NCBI GenBank assembly: GCA_022601195.1
Contig: JAHZIX010000023.1
Span: 186,001 to 250,000, forward strand
Length of the DNA: 64,000 bases
DNA from: Deltaproteobacteria bacterium
GTDB taxonomy: Bacteria > Acidobacteriota > Thermoanaerobaculia > Multivoradales > JAHZIX01
Direction: 5' to 3'
Both the position numbers and the translations under genes were made by a program. The notes under the pieces were generated by a model that was not told the origin of the DNA, did no database searches, and worked only from the letters and a program-made list of their open reading frames with translations. Every line of letters starts with the position of its first letter. Positions within the stretch are counted from its first letter, which is position 1. Positions 10,100 through 18,292 of this stretch are shown here, piece by piece.

Positions 10100-10336
10100 C
10101 TAGAAGGCAGAGTCCTCCTCATCGCCCTGCTCTTCGAGGTCATTGGGTACCCCTAAGCGAGCGCAGGTAGCGTCATACATTTGCCGCGCAGCTTTCTTCG
10201 CGTTCTGTAGCTCAGCAAGGCGGTCTTTGACTTTAGCTAGCTCTTCTTCAATCTGCCGGTCGAGGTCATCGATTTGAGATTTCTCGAATGACAGAATCGA
10301 CTGGTATTGCTGCTTTTGCTCATCGGTGAGGCTCAT
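10100..10336 (-). CDS. Small coiled-coil protein, unknown function
   Basis: Seventy-eight residues, almost entirely predicted as one amphipathic helix rich in Glu, Gln and Lys (DDLDRQIEEELAKVKDRLAEL), ending in an acidic tail EEQGDEEDSAF. I recognise no family. GGAGG lies 5 bases before the chosen ATG, favouring this start over one six codons upstream. It follows the kinase-TonB gene by about 47 bases on the same strand, so cotranscription is likely; a structural or partner role to that kinase is speculative. Confidence 0.65.
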   Translation of the reverse strand: MSLTDEQKQQYQSILSFEKSQIDDLDRQIEEELAKVKDRLAELQNAKKAARQMYDATCARLGVPNDLEEQGDEEDSAF

Positions 10337-10383
10337 CGATTCCTCCAGGTTCAAATCTCATTTCCCCAGCCCCTTGCGGGACA

Positions 10384-13350
10384 TTACATCGGGTACGGAA
10401 TCTTCAAGGTAGTCCACATCTTGACCCGTGTACCCTCTTGGGTCGCAGGCTTGAACGTCGCGGCTCGTGCAGCCCGAATAGCTGCCTCGTTGAGCCCCAG
10501 GCTAGGGTCGACTCCTGCCACCTGGCGAACTTCGTCAACGTTGCCACTTTCGTTCACCAGAAGCGAGAGAACGATCTCTCCTTTGACGTTCTCTTTGCGA
10601 GCTTCGGCAGGATACTGCGGTTTCTTCATGCTGACAAGCACGGGAGGTTTGATACCCGGCCCCGCCTGTGCTGGCTTCGCAACTGGCGGTTCCGAAATAT
10701 CAGCTGATGTAGCTTTGACGGTTCCCTGTGATACTGGTTTGTTGGAGGGACTGCCTGGCTCGATTTGCGAAGGGTCTGCAGCGGCCTGTGCTTGGGCCTC
10801 GTGGCTTCCTGGAGGCTCCGATGCTTGGGCTGCGAGCCGATCAACCACCCTGTGTTGAGCCTTCTCCCTTTCCTGGTCCGGATTCAAGGGGGTGGAGGCT
10901 GTGTCCTCGGAATCCGGAGCAGGTTCTTGAGCTGCAGGGGAGGCCACCTCCTGATCGGGCTCTCCAGCCGGAGTGGTTTCCTCTCGATTCGCGGGCCTTT
11001 CCTCGGAGCTTGGTTGGCTTTGGGTAGCAGCTGGTGAAGGGGTTGGTGGTGCTGCCGATGGCTGAGTTCGCCACCAAAGGAGAAATAGGGCTGCTGCCAA
11101 GAGGGCGATAGCGACGGCGACCCAAAGCCACCGCTTCGTGCCGGCAGGGGGGCTGGTCGATACATCCTCCACCGGGGCAATTGCCTCCACCAGGGTGCCG
11201 AGCTCGGATTCTGGTGTTGGTTCTTGGCTTGTGTCTAGGGGAGCGGAAGCCTCCTCAGTGGACGGCTCAGCCTGTTCTTCCGCGATGTTGTCCTGGGGTG
11301 GCTCTGCTGAGGGCAGAGGAAAGCGAGCAACTCGATCTGCCAGATCCGTCGGCTCATCTGGGAAATCGTCGTCTGGCTCCGCGGCGCTCATGAGGCGTCT
11401 CAGGTAGGCGGCCAGATCTGCATTGCTGGGCCTAAGAGTTAGGTTTTCCAGGCACGATTCGATCTCATCCCGAAGGCGGTCGGCGGACTGAAACCGGTCC
11501 TTCGGGTCCCGGGCCAGGGATTTGGTGACCAGGGCATTGATGCTATCTGGAATCGTGGGGTCCAGCTCCTTGGGCTCTTGGATCTTGCATTCCCGAACCG
11601 TTTCCAGGATGGCGAGCTCGTCGTCGCCAGGGAAGAGGCGGGACCCGGTGAGCATCTCGAAGAGCAAAGTTCCCAGCGAGAAGATGTCTGATCGGCCATC
11701 AACTTCACGGCCCCAAGCTTGCTCGGGGGCCATGTATTGCAGCTTGCCTTTGAGGGCTCCAGCTTTGGTCTGGCTGGTCTTAGAAACCGCTTTGACGATC
11801 CCGAAGTCACAGAGCTTGATATCGCCTTCATAGCTAATGAGTACGTTTTGAGGCGAGACGTCCCGGTGCACTAGACCCAGTTCCTTGTCGTCTCCATCTC
11901 GCTTCCGGTGGGCATAGTCCAGAGCGCTCGCCATCCGTGAGGTGATCAACAGAGAAAGGTCCTGGGGGATGGGCATCCCCTTGCGACTGGCTGTGTCGAG
12001 GATAGAGCGCAGATTACCGCCCTCGACATATTCCATGGCGATGTAGAACTCGCTCTGGATGACGCCGAGATCGTAGATGTGAGTGATATTCGGGTGGTTT
12101 AGCTCTGCGGCCAGCTTCGCCTCATCTACGAACATCCGTTCGAATTCTTTGTTCTCAGTAAGGTGAGAGAGAATCTTCTTGATGGCAACGGTCTTCTGGA
12201 ATCCTGCGACGCCGTCCATACGAGCCTTCCAGACCTCAGCCATTCCGCCGACGGCGATTTTTTCTAGCAGCGTATAGTGCCCAAATCTGGGGCCTCCTGC
12301 TCTTTCTTGGCGGCTGCCAGTGCTCTCGGACGGGCCAACGGGGAGATCTACAGGCTCAGAGGTTGGAGTCGGTTCCTCGGCCGAATTGGCGATGGCCCTT
12401 GCCGGTGCAGGCTCTCCCTTGCTGGGCGTATCTTCGCCTGGAGGGATAACCTGCGAGGTGGGAGTTTTGTCGAGAAAGGAAAGATCCAGGTCTGCCAGAA
12501 GGGCATCTCGATCCGCCGAGTCCTCCAAGCGGTGCGGAGGAGGTTCCCTAGGGGCCTCCGCAGCTCTGGCATCTCCGGTCTGGGCCTTGTCAGTTTTTAG
12601 CTTCTTTCCCAGGTCCAGGCCCGAGAGGGAGTCGCTCAGCAACTTGTCGATATTGCTCAGGTCTCTCTTGAGCGGGGTCTTGGTTGGCGGTGGTTGAGTC
12701 TTGGGGCTCAGGAAAGATGGCTCGAGGACCCCGGATAGGGTTTCCTCGAGTTTTCGTTCGACTTCGTTCCGAGGTTTCTTTGAGGCAACTTTTTTTTGGT
12801 CGAGGGGTTGGGGAGTCGACGGGGGCGTCGCTGCGGCGGTGGATTCGACAGGTTGCTCTGGGCTGAGGGGGGAGACTGAGTCGAGGTCGGGCTCCGGATC
12901 CTCAGGTTCGAAGTCGAGCTCAGCAAGGACATCTCCGAAAATCTCTTCCGAAGTGAGCTTCGGCGCAGGCACTTCCGGGGCGGGCTGCTGGTCGTCGAAC
13001 CGAGCGCTCAGTAGGGCCCGAACCACCGCCCAAAATTGGGCTTCTTCAAAGGGTAGGGGCAATTGCTCGTCCGCTTCGAGCTCTTGAGGGGACGTGGATT
13101 CTTCGGACCTCTCGATTTGCAGCGAAATGCTACAGCTCGAGCTGTTTTTCCTTGAGAACCGACTCAGGACGGTCTCTGCATCATCTAGAGTGGAGTTGAC
13201 AAGTACCAGGTCGGGGACTGGGTCATAGACCTGGTTTAGAGCGGTTTGAGCATCTTCGGCCACATGCACTGGCCACCCCTCGGAGGCCAAGGCGTTGCGA
13301 ATCTGGTCGATGGTGGGGCCGTCGTTCTCGACGATTAGACAGGATGGCAT
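10384..13350 (-). CDS. Ser/Thr protein kinase fused to a receiver-like N-terminus and a TonB C-terminal domain
   Basis: A 988-residue multidomain protein. Residues 1-75 resemble a response-regulator receiver, but the usual phosphoacceptor Asp is Asn52 (LVLVNST). A long Pro/Glu/Ser-rich linker with repeated short Leu/Asp motifs follows. A complete Pkn/Hanks-type kinase spans about 356-636, with Gly-rich loop IAVGGMAEVWKA, VAIKK lysine 391, catalytic HRD Asp497 and DFG Asp515. A single membrane span lies at about 740-760. A Pro/Glu/Ala-rich periplasmic spacer and a TonB C-terminal domain (about 901-988, YPAEARKENVKGEIVLS) complete the chain. Topology puts the kinase in the cytoplasm and TonB in the periplasm. 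AGGAGAG lies 6 bases before this ATG; the upstream in-frame ATG at 13392 is less likely. Ligand and targets are unknown. Confidence 0.9.
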   Translation of the reverse strand: MPSCLIVENDGPTIDQIRNALASEGWPVHVAEDAQTALNQVYDPVPDLVLVNSTLDDAETVLSRFSRKNSSSCSISLQIERSEESTSPQELEADEQLPLPFEEAQFWAVVRALLSARFDDQQPAPEVPAPKLTSEEIFGDVLAELDFEPEDPEPDLDSVSPLSPEQPVESTAAATPPSTPQPLDQKKVASKKPRNEVERKLEETLSGVLEPSFLSPKTQPPPTKTPLKRDLSNIDKLLSDSLSGLDLGKKLKTDKAQTGDARAAEAPREPPPHRLEDSADRDALLADLDLSFLDKTPTSQVIPPGEDTPSKGEPAPARAIANSAEEPTPTSEPVDLPVGPSESTGSRQERAGGPRFGHYTLLEKIAVGGMAEVWKARMDGVAGFQKTVAIKKILSHLTENKEFERMFVDEAKLAAELNHPNITHIYDLGVIQSEFYIAMEYVEGGNLRSILDTASRKGMPIPQDLSLLITSRMASALDYAHRKRDGDDKELGLVHRDVSPQNVLISYEGDIKLCDFGIVKAVSKTSQTKAGALKGKLQYMAPEQAWGREVDGRSDIFSLGTLLFEMLTGSRLFPGDDELAILETVRECKIQEPKELDPTIPDSINALVTKSLARDPKDRFQSADRLRDEIESCLENLTLRPSNADLAAYLRRLMSAAEPDDDFPDEPTDLADRVARFPLPSAEPPQDNIAEEQAEPSTEEASAPLDTSQEPTPESELGTLVEAIAPVEDVSTSPPAGTKRWLWVAVAIALLAAALFLLWWRTQPSAAPPTPSPAATQSQPSSEERPANREETTPAGEPDQEVASPAAQEPAPDSEDTASTPLNPDQEREKAQHRVVDRLAAQASEPPGSHEAQAQAAADPSQIEPGSPSNKPVSQGTVKATSADISEPPVAKPAQAGPGIKPPVLVSMKKPQYPAEARKENVKGEIVLSLLVNESGNVDEVRQVAGVDPSLGLNEAAIRAARAATFKPATQEGTRVKMWTTLKIPYPM

Positions 13351-13425
13351 TCCGGTCTCTCCTGGCGAAGCAATAGTTTCCCTTTCTAACACCGTGCCGC
13401 GGTGCAGTCAAACGAGCACCCGCAC

Positions 13426-13460
13426 AACACTCTGATTTCACGAGTGTTATCCTGTAGAAT
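13426..13460 (+). promoter_or_regulatory. Possible yebC promoter overlapped by a 7-bp inverted repeat
   Basis: In the divergent gap between the kinase-TonB gene and yebC, AACACTC and GAGTGTT form a perfect inverted repeat with a 9-base spacer. A good -10 box TAGAAT follows at 13455-13460. A -35 at the expected distance (CTGATT or TGATTT) is weak and lies inside the repeat, so a protein bound there could control the promoter. The arrangement is seen; function is inferred. Confidence 0.35.
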
Positions 13461-13524
13461 CCGTCGACCTGGCCAGCTTTCCTAGGCGGGCCAATTTCCA
13501 CACCAAGATTTCAGGAGTCAACAC

Positions 13525-14247
13525 ATGGCAGGGCACAGTAAGTGGGCCAATATTCAGCATCGGAAGTCGAGGGTAGACGCGAAAAGAGGAAAAATATTTA
13601 CCCGATTGGCAAAAGAAATCACTGTTGCCGCCCGTCTCGGAGGGGGAGATCCCACTGGTAATCCACGCCTTCGTCAGGCAGTCCAGGAGGCCCGTGCCAA
13701 CAACATGCCCAACGACAACATCGAAAGGGCTGTATTGAAAGGCACCGGCGAGCTCGAGGGAGTTTCCTACGAAGAGTGCCTCTATGAAGGATATGGCCCC
13801 GGCGGCACTGCGTTAATGGTAGAAGCTGTTACCGACAACCGCAATCGTACTGTAGCCGAAATCCGCCACCTTTTCTCGCGCCATGGCGGAAATATGGGAG
13901 AGAACGGCTGCGTTTCCTGGATGTTTGAGCGCAGAGGCTTTCTCGCGGTAGATCCGGAGACGATCGAGGAGGAGGACTTCATAAACCTCGCCTTGGAGCT
14001 AGGAGCTGACGACCTTGAGACCGAAGGGGGAAGTTTCATCCTCTTCACCGCTCCGGAAAACTACCACGGCATCGTTGAGGGCCTATCGGAGCGAAATCTA
14101 GAGATTTCTTCCAAGAGCCTGGCGATGATTCCCAGCAATACCGTAGAGCTAGACGATGACACTAAGGCGAAGCTGCAGCGGCTCATCGAAGCGCTCGAGG
14201 ACCACGATGACGTTCAAGACGTGTGGGCAAATCTCGCCGAGAGCTAG
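13525..14247 (+). CDS. yebC: YebC/PmpR-family DNA-binding regulatory protein
   Basis: Begins with the family signature MAGHSKWANIQHRK, followed by DAKRGKIFTRLAKEI and the YEGYGPGGTALMVEAVTDN block. The 240-residue length and three-domain layout are standard. Members have been reported as transcriptional regulators and more recently in relief of ribosome stalling. AGGAG lies 7 bases before the ATG. ruvC follows within 25 bases, a gene pairing found in many bacteria. Confidence 0.95.
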   Translation: MAGHSKWANIQHRKSRVDAKRGKIFTRLAKEITVAARLGGGDPTGNPRLRQAVQEARANNMPNDNIERAVLKGTGELEGVSYEECLYEGYGPGGTALMVEAVTDNRNRTVAEIRHLFSRHGGNMGENGCVSWMFERRGFLAVDPETIEEEDFINLALELGADDLETEGGSFILFTAPENYHGIVEGLSERNLEISSKSLAMIPSNTVELDDDTKAKLQRLIEALEDHDDVQDVWANLAES

Positions 14248-14271
14248 GGAACTGACGAGGCGAGGTAGTCG

Positions 14272-14778
14272 ATGCTGATCTTGGGCCTGGATCCGGGGAG
14301 TCGGCACACGGGCTTTGGATTTGTTGAGTCGAGGGGGTCTCGGGTCACCCTATTGGATCAGGGAGCTTTTTCCCCTCCTGCCAAGGCTCCTCTTCCTGAG
14401 CGCCTTGCCTTCCTCGGCGAGAAATTAGCTGAAATTCTCGATCGGCACCCCCCCGATGTAGTGGCTCTGGAATCCCCCTTCCATGGCATCAATAGCCGCT
14501 CCCTGATCGTGCTGGCGCAGGCCCGTGGAGCGTTGATTGCCGAGCTTGGAAAGCGACAACTAGAAATGTTCGAGTTCAGCCCTTCGGAGGTGAAGGTCGC
14601 CGTGACAGGAAATGGACGGGCCGGAAAAGAGCAAGTAGCGCGGATGGTGAGTATCTTGCTGGGTACCTCAGGAAGAAACTGGTCGAGCGATGTTTCAGAC
14701 GCTCTGGCAATAGCAATCTGTTGCTCACGAAGGTACCGGATGGACCGTGTCGTCGCGTTTCATAAGAGTCGCAAGTAG
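14272..14778 (+). CDS. ruvC: Crossover junction endodeoxyribonuclease RuvC
   Basis: Holliday-junction resolvase of 168 residues with all four acidic catalytic positions visible: D7 in GLDPGSRHTG, E67 in ALESPF, and D140 and D143 in the SSDVSDALAIA segment. GAGG precedes the ATG closely. The usual downstream partners ruvA and ruvB are absent; a new promoter-like element and the ExbB gene follow instead. Confidence 0.95.
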   Translation: MLILGLDPGSRHTGFGFVESRGSRVTLLDQGAFSPPAKAPLPERLAFLGEKLAEILDRHPPDVVALESPFHGINSRSLIVLAQARGALIAELGKRQLEMFEFSPSEVKVAVTGNGRAGKEQVARMVSILLGTSGRNWSSDVSDALAIAICCSRRYRMDRVVAFHKSRK

Positions 14779-14814
14779 CTCATTCTAAAGCACTTGCCCT
14801 TCAATTCTCTTGTC

Positions 14815-14844
14815 TTGACCGCATTTTTTGCGCTGTGCTAACAT
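14815..14844 (+). promoter_or_regulatory. Sigma-70-like promoter upstream of the ExbB/ExbD/TonB cluster
   Basis: TTGACC and TAACAT are separated by 18 bases in the gap after ruvC, giving five of six matches in the -35 and four of six in the -10. The predicted start leaves a leader of about 130 bases before the ExbB start codon. This would let the cluster be expressed independently of yebC-ruvC. Confidence 0.5.
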
Positions 14845-14982
14845 CTGCTGCCTCAGTACCGGGGGAAAAGTTTCGCCGATCGGCGATAGAGACGCATTGG
14901 CGGAAGGCTCGAACCTTCGGAGATGTTGGTGGGAACTCGACCACGTTCGCGTGGGTCTGATGGACTAGACAGGAGGAGCATC

Positions 14983-15657
14983 GTGAACGGCGAAAAGTTT
15001 CAATTTATGGAGTTGATGGATCAAGGTGGTGTGGTCATGTGGCTGCTCTTGGCCTTCTCCATCATTGCCCTAGCGTTTATCGTCGAGCGGTTTATTGCTC
15101 TCTGGCGCGCAAAGATCAATGTCAACGAGTTTCTTCAGAAGATCAGAAAAGCTCTGATCGTCAATCGGTCGGTGGGGGAAGCTGTCAAGGTTTGTGAGCA
15201 GTACAGAGGCCCAGTGGCATCCGTCATGAAGGTCGGTCTGCTCAAGCACGGTCAGCCGAAGGAAGATGTCGAGAAGGCAGTCGAGAACGCAGCTCTCTAC
15301 GAAATGGGTCGCCTTGAGCGCGGTCTAGTCGTGCTTGCTACCACCGCCAATGTTGCTCCTTTGTTGGGATTCTTCGGAACGGTAACGGGCATGATCCGGT
15401 CCTTCGACGCTCTTGCTGCGGCAGGTCTTTCGAATCCCGGTCTAGTAGCTAGTGGAATTAAGGAAGCTCTGATCACCACCGCGGGTGGTCTGGCCGTCGC
15501 GATTCCCGTACAGATTGCTTATAACTACTTCATGAGCCGGATCAATAAATTCGTTCGCGAGATCGAAACCGCTGCGAATATGTTGCTGGAAACGTTCGCC
15601 GAAATGGACCGGAGCGGTATTGCCGCCGAGGGCATTGGCGCCGAGAAAAGGCAGTAA
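14983..15657 (+). CDS. exbB: MotA/TolQ/ExbB proton channel family protein
   Basis: Inner-membrane stator subunit (224 residues) that with ExbD uses proton motive force to energise TonB- or Tol-type systems. It has an N-terminal membrane helix (VVMWLLLAFSIIALAFIVE), a cytoplasmic loop, and two C-terminal helices with the conserved ATTANVAPLLGFFGTVTGM and TTAGGLAVAIPV segments. The GTG start has AGGAGGAG 4-5 bases upstream, better than any upstream option. It is the first gene of a tight five-gene run. Whether it behaves as ExbB, TolQ or a motility stator is not decidable from sequence alone. Confidence 0.93.
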   Translation: MNGEKFQFMELMDQGGVVMWLLLAFSIIALAFIVERFIALWRAKINVNEFLQKIRKALIVNRSVGEAVKVCEQYRGPVASVMKVGLLKHGQPKEDVEKAVENAALYEMGRLERGLVVLATTANVAPLLGFFGTVTGMIRSFDALAAAGLSNPGLVASGIKEALITTAGGLAVAIPVQIAYNYFMSRINKFVREIETAANMLLETFAEMDRSGIAAEGIGAEKRQ

Positions 15658-15700
15658 CCCGTTATCCACAGGCTGAACCGGAGAGGTAGGGGCCGATAGC

Positions 15701-16144
15701 ATGCGTTTACAAGCCACACAAACCACACCGGCGGTGATTCCCACTGCCTCCATGGCGGATATCGCCTTCTTGCTCATTATTTTCTTCATGGTGACTTTCA
15801 CCATCGAAGTGGATCGGACGCAGGTCACTCTGCCGAAGACAGTAATGCGTTTCGAGGTGCCCAAGAAAGCCGCCTATGTCTCTATTACCGAAGGTGGGCA
15901 GCTGAAGGTCAGCGATGGCGAGCAAATGAGTGCGCCGGTTCAGTCCTCGGATGAAGTTCTTTCGTTTGCTCTGGAAGTGCTTGGGCAGGATCCATCCAAG
16001 GAGTTCGTTCTCAAAGCGGACGATTCCGTTCCTTATCGGTATATAGATGAGACGATCGATGCGCTCAAGCAGGCGCGAGCCAAAGTGATCTATCTGCTTT
16101 CCGCACAGGAAACGCAGGACGACGGCAGTGGATCTGGGTCCTGA
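15701..16144 (+). CDS. exbD: ExbD/TolR family biopolymer transport protein (first copy)
   Basis: 147 residues with one N-terminal membrane span, preceded by the family motif PTASMADIAFLLIIFFMVTF. Its Asp (MADIAF) is the proton-carrying residue in ExbD/TolR. The periplasmic part ends with a Ser/Gly-rich tail. GGAGAGG lies upstream of the ATG. It is paired with the second ExbD 15 bases downstream; two non-identical ExbD proteins per ExbB are common in Acidobacteriota and myxobacteria. Confidence 0.93.
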   Translation: MRLQATQTTPAVIPTASMADIAFLLIIFFMVTFTIEVDRTQVTLPKTVMRFEVPKKAAYVSITEGGQLKVSDGEQMSAPVQSSDEVLSFALEVLGQDPSKEFVLKADDSVPYRYIDETIDALKQARAKVIYLLSAQETQDDGSGSGS

Positions 16145-16159
16145 GCTGAGGAGCGTGAG

Positions 16160-16594
16160 ATGAAGATAAAGAAATCCAGGGTTAGCGACGAGATTCCGAC
16201 ATCTTCGATGGCTGACATCGCTTTTCTGCTGATTATCTACTTTATGGTGACGACTACCTTTGCTGCGACTAGAGGCCTCGATTTCGCCTTGCCGGAAGAA
16301 GACGATCAGCCTCCCGTCGTAGAGAAAGAAGAGTCAGTCCTCATTGAGATCGAGCCATCAGGGAATCTGGTGGTGGACCAAAAGCCGATGCAACTAAGCG
16401 AAGTGCTCGACTATCTCAAGCCGAAGCTGGAAGTAAACCCGAGAAAGCCGGTCATCATTCGTCCCGATGGCAATGCGCCCTACGGGGCGATGGCGAAGGT
16501 CTACGACGAGCTCAGGCAGGGTGCAGACAAAGGCGTTGAAGTCAAGAACATCGCGATTCCAACTCAGCGCGAGATCGACCGCTTCTGGTTTTAG
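16160..16594 (+). CDS. exbD: ExbD/TolR family biopolymer transport protein (second copy)
   Basis: 144 residues; the membrane segment carries the same SSMADIAFLLIIYFMVTTT motif with the functional Asp, followed by a periplasmic domain that binds ExbB/TonB partners. It differs clearly from the first copy outside the membrane helix, so this is not a recent duplication. The gene order ExbB-ExbD-ExbD-TonB indicates one stator complex with two ExbD types or alternative assemblies. Confidence 0.93.
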   Translation: MKIKKSRVSDEIPTSSMADIAFLLIIYFMVTTTFAATRGLDFALPEEDDQPPVVEKEESVLIEIEPSGNLVVDQKPMQLSEVLDYLKPKLEVNPRKPVIIRPDGNAPYGAMAKVYDELRQGADKGVEVKNIAIPTQREIDRFWF

Positions 16595-16606
16595 GAGTAA
16601 GCAGCC

Positions 16607-17326
16607 ATGGCAGCCAACGACAAGACGACATCAAAGAAGGCCCCCGCTCATGACGAGGCAGCGCTGGCAAGTTTGCGCACCTACGCCGAGGAGGATCAGG
16701 AGGAAACCCGAAACTTCTGGATAGGTGTCGGGCTGGCTGTGGCGTTTCACGCTCTCTTGCTCTTGATCTACTTTCCCAAGTCTTCAGCAGATGAGGATGT
16801 AGAAAGGGAGAAGCCAAAGGTGTACGTGGTTCAACAGGTACGCTTTCAGCCTCCCCCACCTCCTCAGCAGCAGGAGATTCCAAAGCCGAAGGCCAAGAAG
16901 GTTCCGATTCCTGATCCGACCCCGGATGAGCCGGAACCGATTCGCCTCGAGGATGAGATCGAGCCGGATATTGAAATGCCCGATACCGACATCATTTTCG
17001 ATATTCCCGAAGGGCCTCCTCCTTCTGAACCGTCTGGGCCGATCCACGTTGGTGGAGATGTCGCAGCTCCGGTGAAGATCAATACTCCAAACCCGCAGTA
17101 CACTGAGATTGCCCGAAAGGCAAGAATTCAGGGTGTCGTAATCGTCCAGGCGATTATCGACAAGGAAGGTAGCGTGCAGAACGTGAAAATCCTCAAGGGT
17201 CTACCCATGGGGCTAGACAACGCTGCGGTGGATGCGATCAAGAAGTGGAAATTCAAGCCCGCAACTCTGAATGGCAAGCCGGTTACCGTCTACTACAATT
17301 TGACGGTCAACTTCACGCTGCAGTAG
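16607..17326 (+). CDS. tonB: TonB family energy transducer
   Basis: 239 residues: an N-terminal cytoplasmic segment of about 35 residues, a membrane span (VGLAVAFHALLLLIYF), a periplasmic Pro-rich spacer with PPPPPQQQ and PKPKAKKVPIPDPTP, then the TonB C-terminal domain (YTEIARKARIQGVVIVQAII ... AIKKWKFKPA). The His in the membrane span matches the conserved TonB SHxxLH position. It transmits force from ExbBD to an outer-membrane partner; no TonB-dependent receptor lies in the window. Confidence 0.93.
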   Translation: MAANDKTTSKKAPAHDEAALASLRTYAEEDQEETRNFWIGVGLAVAFHALLLLIYFPKSSADEDVEREKPKVYVVQQVRFQPPPPPQQQEIPKPKAKKVPIPDPTPDEPEPIRLEDEIEPDIEMPDTDIIFDIPEGPPPSEPSGPIHVGGDVAAPVKINTPNPQYTEIARKARIQGVVIVQAIIDKEGSVQNVKILKGLPMGLDNAAVDAIKKWKFKPATLNGKPVTVYYNLTVNFTLQ

Positions 17327-17332
17327 GGTGCA

Positions 17333-18148
17333 ATGGCCTTTCAGGGGTCGCTAAAAGAACTGCCTCTGCCGGATATCATCCAGCTAGTCTCGGTTTCAGG
17401 GAAAACAGGAAATTTTTCTCTAAAAGCCGGGACTAGTGAGGGTGAGATTCACCTTCTCAAAGGAAAAATCGTCCATGCGGAGGTCGGCAAGCTCCAGGGC
17501 GAGGAAGCCGTCTATGAGATGGCGGTATGGACGGAAGGTGATTTCGTCTTCGTACCGGGTAAGAGCGCCAGCATTTCGACTATCAAGAAGTCCAATACGA
17601 ATCTCCTCATGGAGGCGGCTCGCCGTATCGATGAGTGGACGGTACTGTCCAAGAAAATCCCTTCGACCCGGCTCGTACCCGTCTTCACAGACCAAGCGAC
17701 GACTACCTCCGTCTCGTTGACTCCCCAGGAATGGAGAGTCATTTCGAAGATCGACGAGCGGCGCACAGTGGAAGAGCTGGCTGTCGCAATCGGAGTCAGT
17801 CCGTTCGAGGCTTGCAAGCTCCTGTATGGCCTCCTGACCTCGGAGTTGGTCAAGCTAGAAGAGAGCTTTTCAGGGATACCTATCGATCGCATTGGCGACC
17901 TGAGTAGCGGGCAATTAGAGCAGCTAGAGGCCAATATCAATAGCTTGTCAGATAGCTATCTCAAGGACGGTGCGAAGCTTCAGGAATTGGCGAGAGCCCG
18001 TGCCCTCTCGAAGGCCGAGAGTGAGGCCGGGAGACCGGTCGATGCCGTGTTGGATTTGATCCGCTCAGCAGAAAAGGCGATCTCGTCGTCTTTGGGACCC
18101 AATCGCGCGAAGGAGTTCCTAGGTCGAGTGGCAGATTTCTTGCAATAA
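17333..18148 (+). CDS. DUF4388 domain protein
   Basis: The first ~110 residues match DUF4388 (PatA-like N-terminal): MAFQGSLKELPLPDIIQLVS, then SGKTGNFSLKAG and the GKIVHAEVGKLQGEEAVYEM block. The rest is helical and includes a winged-helix-like stretch (DERRTVEELAVAIGVSPFEACKLLYGLL). DUF4388 occurs in signalling proteins of delta-proteobacteria and Acidobacteriota. It starts 6 bases after tonB and is surely cotranscribed. Its presence suggests a regulatory or assembly role for the ExbBD-TonB complex, which is inference. Confidence 0.85.
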   Translation: MAFQGSLKELPLPDIIQLVSVSGKTGNFSLKAGTSEGEIHLLKGKIVHAEVGKLQGEEAVYEMAVWTEGDFVFVPGKSASISTIKKSNTNLLMEAARRIDEWTVLSKKIPSTRLVPVFTDQATTTSVSLTPQEWRVISKIDERRTVEELAVAIGVSPFEACKLLYGLLTSELVKLEESFSGIPIDRIGDLSSGQLEQLEANINSLSDSYLKDGAKLQELARARALSKAESEAGRPVDAVLDLIRSAEKAISSSLGPNRAKEFLGRVADFLQ

Positions 18149-18292
18149 GTTTTTTATGGTGTCCAAAGGGTTACGGTCGGCGGCTTGCCACCAACCGTGG
18201 TCTCAGGCTCTCAGCCGCGAGGTGAAATGACTTGGTTTCTTTCTGGCGGAGGTAGAGGCGAGTAAGGGTTTCGTGTTGAAAGGAGTCGGAGT

